Shown: positions 7,968-15,553 of the stretch, piece by piece
Layout: the number at the start of each line of letters is the position of its first letter
How positions within the stretch are numbered: position 1 is the first letter of the stretch
Source: an uncultured Oscillospiraceae bacterium
Lineage (GTDB): Bacteria > Bacillota > Clostridia > Oscillospirales > Oscillospiraceae
Assembly (NCBI GenBank): GCA_934589065.1
Contig: CAKTNN010000022.1
Span: 1-33,922 of the forward strand
Reading direction: 5' to 3'
Length of the DNA stretch: 33,922 nt
The notes under the pieces: model-generated
Seen by the model: only the letters and a program-made list of their open reading frames with translations
Told to the model about the DNA's origin: nothing
Database searches by the model: none
Translations under genes and position numbers: made by a program

Positions 7968-8606
7968 ATGAAGATCTATTCCGTATTTGATCCTGAGTTC
8001 CATGCCTACGGTCAGATCGTAGATGGCATGGAGGATACCGTTGCCCCCCTGCTGGAGGCACTGGCAAAGACCCCTCTGCCGGAAGGAACCGACTATGTGC
8101 CGGAGGAGCCCCTGCTGCAGAGCCTGCCGGAGGCCCAGGTGATTTCCGACCATTGCTATGGCGGTATGCCGGTTCAGCTCGGCTGGTGCAATGGACACAA
8201 CACCAAGCTCAACTGCCTGGAGTACCACCGGGATTCCGAGTTTAATCTGGGTACGGAAAACTTCATCCTGTTGCTTGCCAAACAGTCCGACATTGTGGAT
8301 GGCGTTCTGGATACTGCCAAGGTCAAGGCCTTCTGGGCTCCTGCGGGAGCGCTGGTGGAGGTATATGCCACGACGCTGCACTATGCGCCCTGCCACATGG
8401 ATGCTGCCAAGGGCTTCCGGGTGATGGTCGCTCTTCCGAAGCTGACAAATACCGACAAGCCCAATGTTCCTGCAAAGACCAGCGAGGATAAGCTTTTGTG
8501 GGCAAGAAACAAGTGGCTGCTGGCCCATGCCGATTCCAGCGAAGCAAAGCAGGGCGCTGCCGTCCGTCTGGAGGGCGCGAACCTGGATATTGCCGATTCT
8601 ATTTAA
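7968..8606 (+). CDS. DUF4867-family, cupin-like protein of sugar catabolism
   Basis: A 212-residue protein that I assign to the DUF4867 family from its overall pattern. The start at 7968 is four bases after the kinase stop. The longer frame from 7941 lies inside the kinase gene. The middle resembles a cupin barrel: LEYHRDSEFNLGTENF gives a His/Glu motif-1-like element, and WAPAGALVEVYATTLHYAPCH gives a Pro-Gly-turn and His motif-2-like element (here PAG). It has no signal peptide or membrane span. Its position between xylulokinase and the isomerase implies a role in the same pathway, for example sugar epimerisation, mutarotation or a second isomerase step. D-lyxose isomerases are also cupins, but the sequence does not prove any activity. 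Confidence 0.8.
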   Translation: MKIYSVFDPEFHAYGQIVDGMEDTVAPLLEALAKTPLPEGTDYVPEEPLLQSLPEAQVISDHCYGGMPVQLGWCNGHNTKLNCLEYHRDSEFNLGTENFILLLAKQSDIVDGVLDTAKVKAFWAPAGALVEVYATTLHYAPCHMDAAKGFRVMVALPKLTNTDKPNVPAKTSEDKLLWARNKWLLAHADSSEAKQGAAVRLEGANLDIADSI

Positions 8607-8704
8607 AAACCGGATCCTGTCAGGTACGGGGGGCGTTTCCTTGTTCCGGAATGCCCATCCGATACAATAATACCCTATACTATATTATAAAGGAGAAATG
8701 CATC

Positions 8705-10174
8705 ATGAATATTCCTGAGGTTAAGCTTGGCATCATTGCCGTATCCCGTGACTGCTTCCCCATTGCTCTGTCCACCCAGCGCCGGCAGAACATCGTAAAG
8801 GCTTACGGCGAGGGCCTGTATGAGTGCCCCATTACCGTTGAGAACGAGGCTGACGTGACCAAGGCTCTGGCAGATGTCCGGGAGCACGGCGTCAACGCGC
8901 TGGTCGTTTTCCTGGGCAACTTTGGCCCGGAAACTCCCGAAACGCTGCTGGTTAAGAAGTTCCATGGCCCTGCAATGTGCGTTGCCGCTGCAGAAGGCGA
9001 CGGCGACATGATCAATGGTCGCGGTGACGCTTACTGCGGTATGCTGAACTGCTCCTACAATCTGGGCATGCGCCACCTGAAGGCTTACATTCCCGAGTAT
9101 CCTGTGGGTACTGCTGAGGACTGCGCCAAGATGATCCGCGAATTTGTTCCCATTGCCCGGGCAATCATCGGTGTTAAGAATCTGAAGATCATCACCTTTG
9201 GCCCCCGTCCCCAGGACTTCTTTGCCTGCAATGCACCCATCAAGGGACTGTATGAGCTGGGCGTAGAAATCGAGGAGAACTCCGAGCTGGATCTGCTGGT
9301 TTCCTACAAGGCGCACGCCGGTGACAAGCGGATTGCAGAGGTTGTCGCCGATATGCAGAAGGAAATGAACGGCTCTATCTATCCCGATATGCTGGAGCGG
9401 ATGGCTCAGTTTGAGCTGACTCTGCTGGATTGGGCAGAGGCACACAAGGGCGACCGCAAGTATGTTGCCTTTGCAGACAAGTGCTGGCCTGCTTTCCCGG
9501 AGCAGTTTGGCTTTGAGCCCTGCTATGTCAATTCCCGCCTGGCTTCCCGGGGCATTCCCGTTGCCTGCGAGGTGGATATCTATGGCGCACTCAGCGAGTA
9601 CATCGGTGCTTGCATCACCGGTGATGCTGTGACCCTGCTGGATATCAACAACTCCGTGCCGAAGTACATCTATGATGAGGATATCGCCGGCAAGTTCGAT
9701 TACAAGCTCACCGATACCTTCATGGGCTTCCACTGCGGCAACACTCCCAGCTGCAAGATGTGTGACGGCTGCGGCGTCAAGTATCAGCTGATCCAGCACC
9801 GTCTGCTGGAGCCCGCCGGCAGCGAGCCCGACTTCACCCGCGGCACCCTGGAAGGCGATATCGCCGCTTCCGATGTAACCTTCTACCGTCTGCAGTGCGA
9901 CAGCGACGGAAATCTCCGCTCCTACATTGCTCAGGGCGAGGTTCTGCCGGTGGCTACCCGCTCCTTCGGCGGCATCGGCATTTTCGCCATTCCCGAAATG
10001 GGCCGCTTCTATCGCCATGTCCTGATTCAGAAGCGTTATCCCCATCACGGTGCTGTGGCATTTGCACATTGCGGCAAGGCCCTGTTTGAAGTGCTGAAGT
10101 ACTTCGGCGTTTCCGACATTGCCTACAACCAGCCCAAGAGCCTGCCCTACGCAACCGAGAATCCCTGGGGCTAA
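8705..10174 (+). CDS. L-fucose/L-arabinose isomerase-family protein
   Basis: A 489-residue aldose-ketose isomerase-family protein, shorter than E. coli FucI (about 590). The ATG at 8705 follows AAGGAG. The frame reads further upstream but through the previous gene. The C-terminal half carries metal-site candidates in the family order: Glu in CEVDIYGALSEY, Asp in TLLDINNS and His in MGFHCGNTPS, followed by a Cys-rich MCDGCGVKY segment. These correspond by my alignment to the Mn ligands Glu337, Asp361 and His528 of FucI. It probably makes the ketose that xylulokinase phosphorylates. D-arabinose, D-lyxose or D-xylose are possible substrates, and L-fucose is less likely without an aldolase gene. 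Third gene of the xylB operon, closed by a strong terminator. Confidence 0.85.
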   Translation: MNIPEVKLGIIAVSRDCFPIALSTQRRQNIVKAYGEGLYECPITVENEADVTKALADVREHGVNALVVFLGNFGPETPETLLVKKFHGPAMCVAAAEGDGDMINGRGDAYCGMLNCSYNLGMRHLKAYIPEYPVGTAEDCAKMIREFVPIARAIIGVKNLKIITFGPRPQDFFACNAPIKGLYELGVEIEENSELDLLVSYKAHAGDKRIAEVVADMQKEMNGSIYPDMLERMAQFELTLLDWAEAHKGDRKYVAFADKCWPAFPEQFGFEPCYVNSRLASRGIPVACEVDIYGALSEYIGACITGDAVTLLDINNSVPKYIYDEDIAGKFDYKLTDTFMGFHCGNTPSCKMCDGCGVKYQLIQHRLLEPAGSEPDFTRGTLEGDIAASDVTFYRLQCDSDGNLRSYIAQGEVLPVATRSFGGIGIFAIPEMGRFYRHVLIQKRYPHHGAVAFAHCGKALFEVLKYFGVSDIAYNQPKSLPYATENPWG

Positions 10175-10194
10175 TGTAATATAGTGACTTCCCA

Positions 10195-10229
10195 TTTGCC
10201 GCCTGCCGGAAAGCAGGCGGCAAATTTTT
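10195..10229 (+). terminator. Rho-independent terminator of the xylB operon
   Basis: TTTGCCGCCTGC (10195-10206) pairs perfectly with GCAGGCGGCAAA (10213-10224) and is followed by TTTTTG. It sits 20 bases after the isomerase stop. Confidence 0.93.
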
Positions 10230-10230
10230 G

Positions 10231-10259
10231 TGGAAAACAGAGACGATATACTATATAAT
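10231..10259 (+). promoter_or_regulatory. Probable sigma-A promoter of cutC
   Basis: TATAAT at 10254-10259 is a perfect -10. TGGAAA at 10231-10236 is a partial -35 (4 of 6) at 17 bp spacing. It lies directly behind the xylB-operon terminator, so cutC has its own start. Confidence 0.65.
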
Positions 10260-10261
10260 AA

Positions 10262-10320
10262 GGTATATTGGTGGATGGCATCTTGCGATGCCGTTCCGTT
10301 TCCAAAGGAAATGGGATACC
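10262..10320 (+). promoter_or_regulatory. Structured 5' leader of cutC (possible three-way junction)
   Basis: Starting at the predicted transcription start, GGTAT (10262-10266) can pair with ATACC (10316-10320). These enclose GGCATC/GATGCC (10277-10282 with 10287-10292, loop TTGC) and CCGTTTCC/GGAAATGG (10296-10303 with 10307-10314, loop AAA). The AAAAAGGAGAG ribosome binding site follows seven bases later. I do not recognise a known riboswitch class. Confidence 0.4.
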
Positions 10321-10341
10321 GGATAAAAAGGAGAGAAGCTT

Positions 10342-11091
10342 ATGTGTAAGCCCCTATTTGAAGTATGCGTGGATTCCTACCGCTCCTGCCTGGCGGCAAA
10401 GGAAGGCGGCGGCGATCGGCTGGAGCTTTGTGCCAACCTGGTGATTGGGGGCACAACACCGTCGGAATTCCTCTTTTCCCAGGTGCAGGAATTGGGGATT
10501 CCCACGAATGTTTTGATTCGTCCCCGATTTGGAGATTTTCTGTATTCTCAGCAGGAATTTCTGCAAATGGCGGAAGAGATTGCCCGTTTTCGGGATTTGG
10601 GAGCAAACGGCGTGGTGATCGGCGCGCTGACACCGGAGGGAAGCCTGGATATTCCCCATTTAAAACCCTTGATTCAGGCATCTGGCGGCATGGAACTTAC
10701 CCTTCACCGGGCATTTGATATGGCGAAGGATTTGGATACGGTGCTGGAGCAAGCGGTTGATCTTGGCTTTACCACTATCCTGACTTCCGGCGGTAAGGGC
10801 AGTGCGCTGATGGGGAAAGAAAAGCTGGCGGAACTCCAGGCAAAGGCTGCCGGTCGCATCCGACTGATGGCAGGGGCGGGGGTAAACGCCGGGAACATCC
10901 CCCTTCTCTATGAGACTACGGGCATTACGGCCTACCATGGCTCCTGCCGTACAGGTTCTATCCCCAGCGCGATGCGCTACCGGAATCCGGAGGTCAATAT
11001 GGGCCTGCCGGGATTTTCCGAGTATGAGCTCCTGAGCACCGATGCCCGGGAGGTAGCACGGTGTGCCCAGGTAGTTCACGCTCTGGGATAA
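10342..11091 (+). CDS. cutC: CutC family protein
   Basis: A 249-residue TIM-barrel protein of the CutC family. Diagnostic stretches are EVCVDSYRSCLAAKEGGGDRLELC at the N terminus (abbreviated landmark AKEGGGDRLELC), NVLIRPRFGDF, GVVIGALTPEG, LTLHRAFDMAKD, ILTSGGKGSA and YHGSCRT. Length is normal. The family was named for copper tolerance in E. coli, but its biochemical role is disputed and many homologues sit in sugar-catabolism loci. Here it lies between the xylB operon and the CsoR copper operon, separated from each by a terminator and with its own promoter. Neighbourhood therefore does not settle whether its job is copper or carbohydrate. AAAAGGAGAG precedes the ATG. Confidence 0.92.
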   Translation: MCKPLFEVCVDSYRSCLAAKEGGGDRLELCANLVIGGTTPSEFLFSQVQELGIPTNVLIRPRFGDFLYSQQEFLQMAEEIARFRDLGANGVVIGALTPEGSLDIPHLKPLIQASGGMELTLHRAFDMAKDLDTVLEQAVDLGFTTILTSGGKGSALMGKEKLAELQAKAAGRIRLMAGAGVNAGNIPLLYETTGITAYHGSCRTGSIPSAMRYRNPEVNMGLPGFSEYELLSTDAREVARCAQVVHALG

Positions 11092-11107
11092 AGAACCATA
11101 AGTAAAG

Positions 11108-11151
11108 TTCGGCGCAGCTGCTCCCATTGGAGGAGGCTGCGCCGAATTTTT
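11108..11151 (+). terminator. Rho-independent terminator after cutC
   Basis: TTCGGCGCAGC (11108-11118) pairs with GCTGCGCCGAA (11136-11146), 11 bp, followed by five T residues. Confidence 0.93.
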
Positions 11152-11170
11152 AATAAATCCAAAAAGGCCC

Positions 11171-11200
11171 TTGACAAAATACCCCATTGGGGTATATAAT
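11171..11200 (+). promoter_or_regulatory. Sigma-A promoter of csoR-copA-copZ
   Basis: TTGACA (11171-11176) and TATAAT (11195-11200) are both perfect, 18 bp apart. Predicted start point near 11207. The first CsoR-type palindrome fills the spacer. Confidence 0.93.
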
Positions 11201-11221
11201 GAAAATACCCCAATGGGGTAT
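11179..11221 (+). promoter_or_regulatory. Twin CsoR-type copper operators
   Basis: ATACCCCATTGGGGTAT (11179-11195) and ATACCCCAATGGGGTAT (11205-11221) are each a 7-bp inverted repeat around a 3-base centre and are exact reverse complements of each other. Centres are 26 bp apart. G/C-rich ATACCCC-GGGGTAT palindromes are the known target type of CsoR. Site 1 sits between -35 and -10 and site 2 covers the start point, so binding would block RNA polymerase. Cu(I) binding to CsoR releases it. Confidence 0.9.
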
Positions 11222-11241
11222 TAGAAAGGAAGTGTACCAGT

Positions 11242-11544
11242 ATGGAAGGGTGCTGTTGTGGAACAGAAAAGACAACCCATCGGGATCCGGAGGAAAAGAG
11301 AAAGCTGCTGAACCGGCTGAAACGGATCGAAGGCCAGGTTCGGGGCTTGCAGGCGATGATCGAGCGGGATGCTTACTGCTACGATATTCTTACCCAGTCC
11401 GCCGCCGTTAATGCGGCAATGAATGCTTTTAATAAGGAAATCCTTGCCCATCACATTGAGGGCTGTGTAGCCAGAGATATTCGGGAGGGCAAGGATGAGG
11501 TGATTGAAGAACTGGTGAATATCCTGCAGAAATTGATGAAATAA
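11242..11544 (+). CDS. csoR: CsoR-type copper-sensing repressor
   Basis: A 100-residue all-helical DUF156/CsoR-family repressor. The Cu(I) ligand triad is intact: Cys46 (DAYCYD), His71 and Cys75 (HHIEGCV), with the same spacing as the Cys36-His61-Cys65 triad of Mycobacterium CsoR. The start of the conserved core, RLKRIEGQVRGLQ, is present. The N terminus carries an extra Cys-rich patch (MEGCCCG) that could also hold metal. It should repress its own operon by binding the twin palindromes at 11179-11221 and let go when Cu(I) rises. First gene of csoR-copA-copZ. A related sensor such as RcnR or FrmR would lack this exact Cys-His-Cys set. Confidence 0.95.
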   Translation: MEGCCCGTEKTTHRDPEEKRKLLNRLKRIEGQVRGLQAMIERDAYCYDILTQSAAVNAAMNAFNKEILAHHIEGCVARDIREGKDEVIEELVNILQKLMK

Positions 11545-11584
11545 ATCGCTTCTTCTGGGAAAAATACAGTTCGGGAGGAACCAA

Positions 11585-14095
11585 ATGAAACAGTATAATG
11601 TAACCGGCATGAGCTGCGCCGCCTGCTCTGCACGGGTAGAGAAGGCGGTCTTCCAGGTGCCGGGAGTGACGAGCTGCTCCGTAAGCCTGCTGACAAACTC
11701 TATGGGAGTTGAGGGCAGCGCAGACAGCAGCGCCATTATCCAGGCCGTGGAAAAGGCCGGCTACGGGGCAAGCCTCAAGGGGCAGGCATCTCCCAGTCAA
11801 AGTGAGCAGGAGGATGCGCTGAAGGATCGGGAAACGCCCAAGCTGCGCAAGCGTTTGATTGCGTCATTGGGTTTTCTGATCATTCTGATGTATTTTTCCA
11901 TGGGGCACATGATGTTCGGCTGGCCTCTGCCCGGATTCTTTGAGGGCAACCATGTGGCAATGGGTTTGGTGCAGCTGCTGCTGGCGGGGATTATAATGGT
12001 CATCAACCAAAAGTTCTTTATCAGCGGATTTGGTGCACTGCGCAATCGTGCCCCCAATATGGATACTCTGGTGGCGCTGGGTTCTATGGCCTCCTTTATT
12101 TGGAGCGTGTACGCCCTGTTTGCCATGACCGATGCGCAGCTCCGGGGAGATATGGCTGGGGTCATGACCTATATGGACGAATTCTATTTTGAATCCGCTG
12201 CCATGATTCTAACCCTTATTACGGTGGGCAAGATGCTGGAGGCCCGGTCCAAGGGCAAAACTACCGATGCACTGAAAGGCCTAATGAAGCTTGCCCCCAA
12301 AACGGCAACCCTGGTGCGGGACGGCAAGGAAATAACCGTTGGAATTGAGGAAGTGCGTCAGGGGGACGAATTCGTGGTTCGCCCCGGCGAGAATATCCCC
12401 GTGGACGGCGTGGTGCTGGAAGGAACCGGTGCCGTCAACGAGTCGGCCTTGACCGGGGAGAGCATTCCCGTGGATAAAGCACCCGGGCAGACCGTGTCCG
12501 CTGCCACCGTAAACCAGTCCGGTTTCCTCCGCTGCCGCGCCACCCGGGTGGGGGAGGACACCACACTGGCCCAAATCATTCAGATGGTCAGTGATGCCGC
12601 TGCCACCAAGGCGCCCATTGCCAAAATTGCGGACAGAGTTTCCGGGGTTTTTGTGCCGGTGGTGATCTCCATTTCTATTGTAACCATCCTGGTATGGCTG
12701 CTGCTGGGCAGAGAATTCAGTTTCGCACTGGCAAGAGGCATTTCCGTGCTGGTAATCAGCTGCCCCTGTGCCCTGGGCCTTGCAACCCCGGTCGCCATTA
12801 TGGTTGGCAACGGTGTAGGCGCTAAAAACGGCATTCTCTTTAAAACTGCCGTCAGCCTGGAGCAGACCGGTAAGACGGACATTGTGGTTTTGGACAAAAC
12901 CGGCACCATTACAGAGGGCAAACCCCGTGTGACGGATGTCATCCCCCAGGGGGGCGTGACAGAAGAGAAGCTTCTGATGCTTGCCCTTGCGCTGGAAGCA
13001 AAGAGCGAGCATCCCCTGGCCCGGGCAATCCTGGCAGAAGGAGAGAAGCGGGGCTATGCACCCCAAAATGTGGATGATTTTGCGGCGCTTCCCGGAAACG
13101 GCCTGAAAGCAATGCTGGACGGAAAACCCCTTCTGGGCGGAAGCCTTGCCTTTGCCCAGAACCAGACGCCGGTTTCCCGGGAAATGGAGCAGAAAGCCCA
13201 AACGCTTTCGGAAGAGGGGAAAACGCCTCTGCTCTTTGTATACGATGGAGCGCTATTGGGCATGATTGCCGTGGCGGATACCATCAAGGCAGACAGTCCC
13301 AGAGCAGTAAAGGAATTGCAGAACATGGGCATCCGGGTGGTAATGCTTACAGGGGACAATCCCCGCACTGCCAAGGCAATCGGCGCCCAGGCCGGTGTGG
13401 ATGAGGTAATTGCCGGAGTCCTGCCGGATGGCAAGGAAGCGCAGATTCGGAAATTGAAAACCCAGGGCACGGTTGCCATGGTGGGAGATGGCATCAATGA
13501 TGCCCCTGCACTGACCAGAGCGGATACCGGCATTGCCATCGGGGCCGGTGCGGATGTTGCCATCGATGCGGCGGATGTGGTGCTGATGAAGAGCAGCCTT
13601 CTGGATGTCCCTGCTGCCATCCGGCTGAGCCGGGCAACGCTGCGGAATATTCATGAGAATCTTTTCTGGGCGTTTTTCTATAATACCATCGGTATTCCTC
13701 TGGCTGCCGGCTGCTTTGTAGGTCTGGGTCTGACCCTGAATCCCATGTTTGGGGCAGCAGCCATGAGCCTTTCCAGCTTCTGCGTGGTTACCAATGCTTT
13801 GCGGCTGAACCTTTGCAAGCTGTATGATGCCAGCCACGATCACAAACGTCGGGGAAAGGCAAAAAAACAAGCTCCCAGCATGGAGCGAAAAATTGTGATC
13901 GAAGGCATGATGTGCGCGCATTGTGAGAATGCAGTGAAAACGGCTCTTGAAAAGCTGGATGGAGTAGTTTCTGCCACGGCAGACCATCAGCAGGGGGCGG
14001 CGATTGTCACGCTGGATCGGGAAATTGCCGATGAAACGCTGAAAGCGGCGGTGGAAGCGGAAGATTACCGGGTCGTATCCATTGAAAAAATGTAA
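11585..14095 (+). CDS. copA: Copper-exporting P1B-type ATPase with N- and C-terminal metal-binding domains
   Basis: An 836-residue Cu(I) exporter of the cytoplasmic membrane. Domain order: HMA domain 1 with MSCAAC (residues about 3-66); transmembrane region; actuator loop with TGES; CPC channel motif at 393-395 (CPCALGLATP); phosphorylation motif DKTGT from residue 437; SEHPLA nucleotide-binding motif; GDGINDAP near 634-641; last membrane pair with the conserved Asn/Tyr and Met/Ser residues; then a second HMA domain at the C terminus with MMCAHC (residues about 768-836). Family members usually carry HMA domains only at the N terminus, so the C-terminal copy is unusual. GGGAGG precedes the ATG. 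It lies 40 bases after csoR and 14 before copZ, under CsoR control. Confidence 0.96.
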   Translation: MKQYNVTGMSCAACSARVEKAVFQVPGVTSCSVSLLTNSMGVEGSADSSAIIQAVEKAGYGASLKGQASPSQSEQEDALKDRETPKLRKRLIASLGFLIILMYFSMGHMMFGWPLPGFFEGNHVAMGLVQLLLAGIIMVINQKFFISGFGALRNRAPNMDTLVALGSMASFIWSVYALFAMTDAQLRGDMAGVMTYMDEFYFESAAMILTLITVGKMLEARSKGKTTDALKGLMKLAPKTATLVRDGKEITVGIEEVRQGDEFVVRPGENIPVDGVVLEGTGAVNESALTGESIPVDKAPGQTVSAATVNQSGFLRCRATRVGEDTTLAQIIQMVSDAAATKAPIAKIADRVSGVFVPVVISISIVTILVWLLLGREFSFALARGISVLVISCPCALGLATPVAIMVGNGVGAKNGILFKTAVSLEQTGKTDIVVLDKTGTITEGKPRVTDVIPQGGVTEEKLLMLALALEAKSEHPLARAILAEGEKRGYAPQNVDDFAALPGNGLKAMLDGKPLLGGSLAFAQNQTPVSREMEQKAQTLSEEGKTPLLFVYDGALLGMIAVADTIKADSPRAVKELQNMGIRVVMLTGDNPRTAKAIGAQAGVDEVIAGVLPDGKEAQIRKLKTQGTVAMVGDGINDAPALTRADTGIAIGAGADVAIDAADVVLMKSSLLDVPAAIRLSRATLRNIHENLFWAFFYNTIGIPLAAGCFVGLGLTLNPMFGAAAMSLSSFCVVTNALRLNLCKLYDASHDHKRRGKAKKQAPSMERKIVIEGMMCAHCENAVKTALEKLDGVVSATADHQQGAAIVTLDREIADETLKAAVEAEDYRVVSIEKM

Positions 14096-14109
14096 AGGAG
14101 AGAGGATTT

Positions 14110-14322
14110 ATGAATAAGACGATTCTAATTGAGGGGATGGGCTGCTCCGGCTGTGAGAACCGGGTAAAGAAGGCGCTGGAGGCTCTGCCTCAGGTAGAGA
14201 GCGCCCAGGTCAGCAAGGATTCCGGCACTGCCGTGGTCACTGTGAAGGAGGCCGTTGCGGAGGATATTCTGATGCAGACTGCCTCCTGCGGCGGCAGATA
14301 CACGGTAACGGGAATCCGCTGA
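14110..14322 (+). CDS. copZ: CopZ-like copper chaperone (HMA domain)
   Basis: A 70-residue stand-alone heavy-metal-associated domain with GMGCSGC (metal-binding Cys13 and Cys16). It would carry Cu(I) to the metal-binding domains of CopA. AAAGGAGAG stands nine bases before the ATG and begins inside the copA stop, so the genes are translationally linked. Its sequence is similar in layout to the HMA domain at the CopA C terminus (xMxCxxCExxVKxALExL in both). That suggests the CopA tail arose by fusion or duplication of a copZ-like gene (inference). A long terminator follows. Confidence 0.93.
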   Translation: MNKTILIEGMGCSGCENRVKKALEALPQVESAQVSKDSGTAVVTVKEAVAEDILMQTASCGGRYTVTGIR

Positions 14323-14337
14323 GAAGGTAAAATTTAA

Positions 14338-14397
14338 GGGCTGTTTGGCCTGACCGCTGTGCAGAAAGACACAGCGGTCAGGCTTCCAAACAGCCCT
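14338..14397. terminator. Bidirectional terminator between copZ and telA
   Basis: GGGCTGTTTGG and CTGACCGCTGTG pair with CACAGCGGTCAG and CCAAACAGCCC with a 3-base bulge, more than 22 bp in all. It separates convergent genes, with AT-rich flanks on both sides (TTTATTT after, AAATTT before). Confidence 0.85.
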
Positions 14398-14403
14398 GAT
14401 TGT

Positions 14404-15540
14404 TTATTTCCCGGTTCTGATCTGCAAAAGCTTGTTTTTCAGATCGTCTTCCATTTTGGCAATTTCTGCCTCGGCAGCCAGACGCTGGGCCCGCCCGTCG
14501 GACTGAATCTTCATTACATCGTCCAGGGTCTGAATCAGGTCGGCATTGGTCTTTTTCAGAGTTTCAATATCTACAATGCCCCGCTCGGCCTCCTTGGCGG
14601 TTTCTACGGAAGCAATATGCAGCTTCTCTGCGTTCTTTTTCAGCAGCGCATTGGTCACATCGTTTACCTGACGCTGGGCCTGGGCGGCTTCCGTGGAGTG
14701 GGCAATGCCCAGGGCCAGAACCATCTGATTTTTCCACAGGGGAATGGTGTTCACCAGAGTGGTCTGGATTTTTTCCACCATAACGGTATCGTTGTTTTGG
14801 ATCATGCGAATCTGGGGAGCGGTCTGAATGGAAATGGTTCGGGTCAATTCCAAATCATAAATCTTCTTTTCAAACCGATTGCATTTCTCTGCCAGATCCC
14901 GGGCGGCCTGGGCATCCTCCGGCAGACCGCTTTCCTGGGCCCGCTGCTCCAGCTCCCGGAGCTTTCCGTCTCTGGTTTCCTGGAGCTTTTGCTTCCCGGC
15001 GAGGATATACATGGAGAGCTCTTTGAAATAGGCCAGGTTCTGCTCATACATTTTATCCAGCACGGCAGAGTCCTTCAGTAGACGCACCTGGTGTTGCTGC
15101 AGGGCATCGCTGATTTTCTCTACATTCACTTCTGCCTTGGCGTAGCGGGTCTTCATCAGTTCCAACTTGCTGCTCTGCTTTTTGAGGAAGCCCAGAAAAC
15201 CTTTTTCTTCTTCGGCATCCATGCCCTTCAGTTCGCCTACAACGCTGACGATCAGATCGCCCACCTCGCCCAGATCCTGGGTGCGGACGTTTTCCAGGGC
15301 GGCATCGGAGAAATCCGCCATCTTCTTCTGCGTACCGGCACCGTACTGAAGAATCTGGGTGGTATTTTCCAGATCAATTTTTGCCGCAAAATCGCTGACC
15401 ATTTTCTGCTCTGCAGGGGTCAGCACCGGCTGGGGAACCGGGGCGGGTTCCTGCACGGTCAGCTTTTCTTCTGCCTGAGGGGCGGTTTCAAGCTCCGGCT
15501 CCAGAGTCAGGCTGGGGGTTTCCACATTTTCAAAATCCAT
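14404..15540 (-). CDS. telA: TelA-family toxic anion resistance protein
   Basis: A 378-residue cytoplasmic, mostly alpha-helical and coiled-coil protein of the TelA/YaaN family. Residues 1-45 are acidic and Pro/Gln-rich. The conserved core follows, with IDLENTTQILQYGAGTQKKMADFSD, LGEVGDLI and, further on, TAPQIRMIQNN and IPLWKNQMVLALG (family landmarks RMIQNN and LWKNQ). The family was named for tellurite resistance, but its biochemical role is unknown. Linkage to envelope stress has been proposed. The ATG at 15540 follows GAGAGGAG. The reading frame extends further upstream but only into xpaC. It lies 13 bases after xpaC, repeating the xpaC-yaaN gene order of Bacillus. Confidence 0.92.
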   Translation of the reverse strand: MDFENVETPSLTLEPELETAPQAEEKLTVQEPAPVPQPVLTPAEQKMVSDFAAKIDLENTTQILQYGAGTQKKMADFSDAALENVRTQDLGEVGDLIVSVVGELKGMDAEEEKGFLGFLKKQSSKLELMKTRYAKAEVNVEKISDALQQHQVRLLKDSAVLDKMYEQNLAYFKELSMYILAGKQKLQETRDGKLRELEQRAQESGLPEDAQAARDLAEKCNRFEKKIYDLELTRTISIQTAPQIRMIQNNDTVMVEKIQTTLVNTIPLWKNQMVLALGIAHSTEAAQAQRQVNDVTNALLKKNAEKLHIASVETAKEAERGIVDIETLKKTNADLIQTLDDVMKIQSDGRAQRLAAEAEIAKMEDDLKNKLLQIRTGK

Positions 15541-15553
15541 TTCGATTCTCCTC

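Noticed and set aside
8660..8700. Separate promoter before the isomerase-family gene (TATACTATATTATA)
   Set aside because: The -10-like sequences run straight into the ribosome binding site, leaving no room for a transcription start, and no -35 is visible. Operon transcription from xylB is more likely.
8675..10195. 506-codon minus-strand open frame opposite the isomerase-family gene
   Set aside because: Long antisense frames appear opposite several genes here (also 2459-3634, 27525-28748 and 32295-33368). They arise from sense-strand codon bias that avoids TTA, CTA and TCA. The opposite strand carries the recognised motifs and ribosome binding site.
11179..11221. Terminator or mobile-element palindrome before csoR
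   Set aside because: The repeats overlap a perfect promoter and match CsoR operator composition. They have no T tract and no larger repeat around them.
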